Of a DNA stretch of 64,000 bases, positions 61,125 to 64,000 are shown in pieces (positions within the stretch are counted from its first letter, which is position 1; each line of letters starts with the position of its first letter). The notes beneath the pieces are model-generated. The model was not told the DNA's origin, ran no database searches, and saw only the letters and a program-made list of their open reading frames with translations. The position numbers and the translations under genes were made by a program. This stretch comes from Paraescarpia echinospica (taxonomy: Eukaryota > Annelida > Polychaeta > Sabellida > Siboglinidae). Location of the stretch: contig CM034534.1 of the NCBI GenBank assembly GCA_020002185.1, positions 13,546,534 to 13,610,533 of the forward strand, read 5' to 3'.

Positions 61125-61700
61125 TGGGGGGATAGGGGAGGTCATGGGAGGGGAAAATAGGGAAGGTCATGGGAGGGGTAAACAGGGAAGGACATGGGAG
61201 GGTAAATAGGGAAGGTCGTGGGAGGGGTAAATAGAGAAGGTTGTGGGAGGGGTAAACAGGGAAGAACATGGGAGGGTAAATAGGGAAGGTCGTGGGAGGG
61301 GTAAATAGGGAAGGTCGTGGGAGGGGTAAATAGGGAAGGTCGTAGGAGGAGTAAATAGGGAAGGTCATGGGAGGGGTAAATAGGGAAGGTCATGGGAGGG
61401 GTAAATAGAGGTCATAGGAGGAGTAAATAGGGAAGGTCATGGGAGGGGTAAATAGGGAAGGTCATGGGAGGGGTAAATAGGGAAGGTCGTAGGAGGAGTA
61501 AATAGGGAAGGTCATGGGAGGGGTAAATAGGGAAGGTCATGGGAGGGGTGTATAGGGAAGGCCATGGGAGGGGGTACTTAGGGAAGGTCATGTTAAGAAT
61601 AAATAGGGAAGGTTTACGGTAGGAATAAATAGTGGTAGTGGTAAACAAAGAAGGTAGTGGGAGAGGATAAACAGGGAAGGCAGATAATCTAAGGACAGTC
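61125..61700. repeat. 25-bp minisatellite, about 23 copies, in a FANCI intron
   Basis: The unit is of the form GGGAAGGTCATGGGAGGGGT plus AAATA. It starts 12 bases after the donor at 61113. The Pro/Phe-rich minus-strand frames are artefacts. Confidence 0.95.
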
Positions 61701-62005
61701 TTGGGAGGTTGGATAACAGGGAAGGTCAATGGAGGATGGATAAGGGAAGGTCACAGACAAGCTAGGGAATACATGTACATAAACGTAAAGTATACCTACG
61801 TGGGGGGAGATATGTTCGTGAATTCACTCTATTCATATCATTCCACGTGTTGTTTCTTCCGACCAGGACCCATTTTAACTGAAGCAAGTTACCTTACCTT
61901 TCTTGCTCAAAATCTGCCCAACTCATGATGCTGTTTGTATCAGCATTAAGTCAGTTAACATTCTGGTATTTTGTCGTCGTTACAAGTGTTACTGTTTGTT
62001 ATTAG

Positions 62006-62128
62006 GTTCATGTAGACGTCCACCTGCGTTACAACCCCGCCAGTAACGAGTCGCTGTGTCTCGAGATTCTCGGCAATCTGCGTCGCTGTCTCTCCCAGCA
62101 AGCACCGGTCAGACTGACGCTTTACGAG
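62006..62128 (+). CDS. FANCI: FANCI, internal exon
   Basis: Acceptor tgttattag, donor gtagct, phase 0 at both ends. It reads [20 protein letters not shown], then [17 protein letters not shown], matching human VHVDVHSHYN...[17 protein letters not shown]. Confidence 0.96.
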
Positions 62129-62553
62129 GTAGCTCACTTCTTTCTGTCAAAACTCTCAATCGAAATAACCGGGGTTCAAACCCTGTGTTGCAGTGTTGTA
62201 CCTTTGCATAGTTCGTTCACTCTATGTTTCTCCAATTCATTCAGCTGTATGAATGAGTACCCGGCTGTAGACAGTGGTGGATATGTGTGTAGAAATAGTC
62301 TTTACGCATTAATTGTAGCAAGGCTGAATTCTTTTCAGAGAAGTCGAGATGGTGTTCGATTGAAGTTATTAATATTTTTACCTAGTTATATAATTTACTT
62401 TTTAAACATGTATTTCTATACCTATTTGTATGTATCACCTATTTGTATGTTTTATGTATGTTTTATATTCTGACCTGAAATAATTGTATTCATATGTGTG
62501 GAATTACATGTGTTGTGTGTGTTTTAGGATTACCATTGAGTTGTTTGTTTTAG

Positions 62554-62622
62554 GGTCTATATGAGGTTGTGCACAGAAACAATCAGTTGGCCAATCCAGT
62601 TCTCAGCGTTCTTCTTGTGCAG
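62554..62622 (+). CDS. FANCI: FANCI, internal exon
   Basis: Acceptor ttgttttag, donor gtactt, 69 bases, phase 0. It reads GLYEVVHRNNQLANPVLSVL followed by LVQ, matching human [20 protein letters not shown]. Confidence 0.95.
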
Positions 62623-63116
62623 GTACTTAACTCATGCACACAGATATAATGTCTAACTACGACATTCCATAAATGTTAAATAAAAACATGTCAACAAACA
62701 GCATTTACACTAACATAATTTGGATAATCATTAAAAAATATTCATGATGTGCTTTCATTCCATCATACAATGGCTATTTTGTTTGTTGCCATGGAAATGT
62801 CTGTCAAAAAAACGTTAAAGATGTACTCTGTAGAATAGGCAGAACAAATTCAATATCTGCAAAGTTTAAAAATCCTATCTAACAGTGATATGTCGACTTA
62901 TGTAGGTGTGGAATGAGTGAATGCCAAAATGATGGATAAAGAACAAATTCCTTGAAATGTATTTGTAATACCTGATGATTTTGAAAAAAAGCTAATTCTA
63001 CAAATCACCCAATGGGCCTGCTAGCTTGCACACATAAAATTTCAGGGTCCATAGCCAAACAAACAGACAGAGAACGTATTGGTTTATAATATAGATTACT
63101 GACTTCTCCCGTGTAG

Positions 63117-63221
63117 TTGAAGCTGTACTACGAGACGGAAGAAGACGTGACGCCGCCCCTCAAGTTAGACCCGTGTGTGACAACGCAGGCAGGCACTGAT
63201 GTCTACCTTGTTGAACCTCTG
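63117..63221 (+). CDS. FANCI: FANCI, internal exon
   Basis: Acceptor cccgtgtag, donor gtgggt, phase 0. It reads LKLYYETEEDVTPPLKLDPC, then TQAGTDVYLVEPL, matching human [20 protein letters not shown]. This is the last FANCI exon before the window ends; the C-terminal half lies beyond 64000. Confidence 0.95.
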
Positions 63222-64000
63222 GTGGGTCATCATCACTCGATCCCGGTCAAGTTTTTGTTCTCTTTTTCTTCAATGTCTGGGGTGAGGCTGGCCTCAATAC
63301 TTGTGCTCTATTTCTGTTTTCTTTCCCCCTCACAGTTCTTAATGATTTGTCAGATTGTAAGAAATCTGTACCTGAGAAAAATCTGAATTTGTTCACCGCC
63401 ACTGCCATCGTGTCATTGTTATGCTGATCAGGTTTCGTCAAAATCACATACCTCCAGCTTTTTTCAAACGCATGCATTCATGTTGCCCATCAATATTTAC
63501 TAAAATAATGCCTTTCTGCTGTCCTCGATACTGGTCTTCAAATTTCTTTTTTCTTTCCCTCTAACTGACCTTGCACTGGTCTCTCCATCAACTCTCGCCA
63601 TTCCCCTATGACTTTTGCTCTTTTTCTCCTGTCCCAATTCCTCCAAATCTCTCTTTATACAGTCCCACCGTCCCAGTGTTGGTTGTCATCACCTTTCATT
63701 TTCGGATCATCTGATTTCTTCGCTAACCGTACTTCCCCCCATTTATTTCATATGTCCAGCCCACTATAGCTGACCCCTCACCAGCTTCTTAAGACTTCCT
63801 TTCGCACCAGCCTCCGCCCTCAGCCCCTCTGTGTCAGTTTGCGACAACTAGATGGTGCTAGCTACAACCAGTCATTTTATTGGTTAAGGTTTTGACATGT
63901 TTCCATTTCCTGATGTTAAGGTAATGTCTTGTAAGTTTGCAAAATCAAACAACCGTTTTGTGTTTAGGATTGTTTCAGTACTAGCACCCCCCACCAATAT
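63222..64000 (+). other. FANCI intron, incomplete
   Basis: Pyrimidine-rich sequence at 63530-63840. I found no match to the next FANCI segment before the window edge. Confidence 0.7.

Overview
This is animal nuclear DNA from an invertebrate, not a microbe. The evidence is GT-AG (and one GC-AG) introns, short exons in long AT-rich introns, AATAAA signals, and very abundant minisatellites and transposable elements (hAT, pogo, PIF/Harbinger, mariner-type MITE, CR1/L2-like and RTE-like LINEs). A Glass zinc-finger ortholog, a basement-membrane LamG/EGF protein, heparanase and FANCI are present. I suspect a marine lophotrochozoan such as a mollusc, but the sequence does not fix the species.

Left end (1-7.1 kb, minus strand): two cysteine-rich extracellular exons (602-800, 1436-1546) and a perlecan/agrin-like laminin-G plus EGF gene end (3838-7012). 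Its last exon is split by a 1.2-kb hAT element with a perfect 8-bp target duplication, and its intron holds a second hAT element. Two otherwise intact exons each carry one in-frame TGA. A 1.5-kb inverted repeat with a tRNA-like segment in each arm lies between the two exon groups. From 7 to 16 kb there are only repeats and LINE pieces.

Centre (16.5-26.7 kb, plus strand): the glass locus. A CRE/TATA-type promoter and a 5'UTR exon are followed by a first coding exon (19375-19529) and the five-finger last exon (25480-26536), whose splice phases match. The intron holds a 2.9-kb pogo-like transposon (20298-23163) with 25-bp terminal repeats and TA flanks. It carries an internally deleted pogo transposase and a second coding region combining an OTU-type cysteine protease with a PHD finger. 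This is the most unusual object in the window.

27-46 kb is a repeat-rich belt: (CA)n tracts, a death-domain exon invaded by a LINE tail, two long CR1/L2-like LINE copies in opposite orientation, a decayed Harbinger transposase, a jockey/CR1-type remnant, 52-bp and 40-bp satellites, and the last two exons of an unrecognised coiled-coil-like protein (39201-40398).

Right end (46.7-64 kb): the C-terminal exons of heparanase on the minus strand face the middle exons of FANCI on the plus strand. FANCI here includes the conserved monoubiquitination lysine and the SQ cluster. The 5' halves of both genes are missing. Between them are a 62-bp repeat, a 1000-N gap and a 6.3-kb array of about 72 copies of an 87-bp unit, so the gap probably hides the 5' parts of two head-to-head genes or marks a misjoin. 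Several minisatellites here contain copied splice-acceptor sites.
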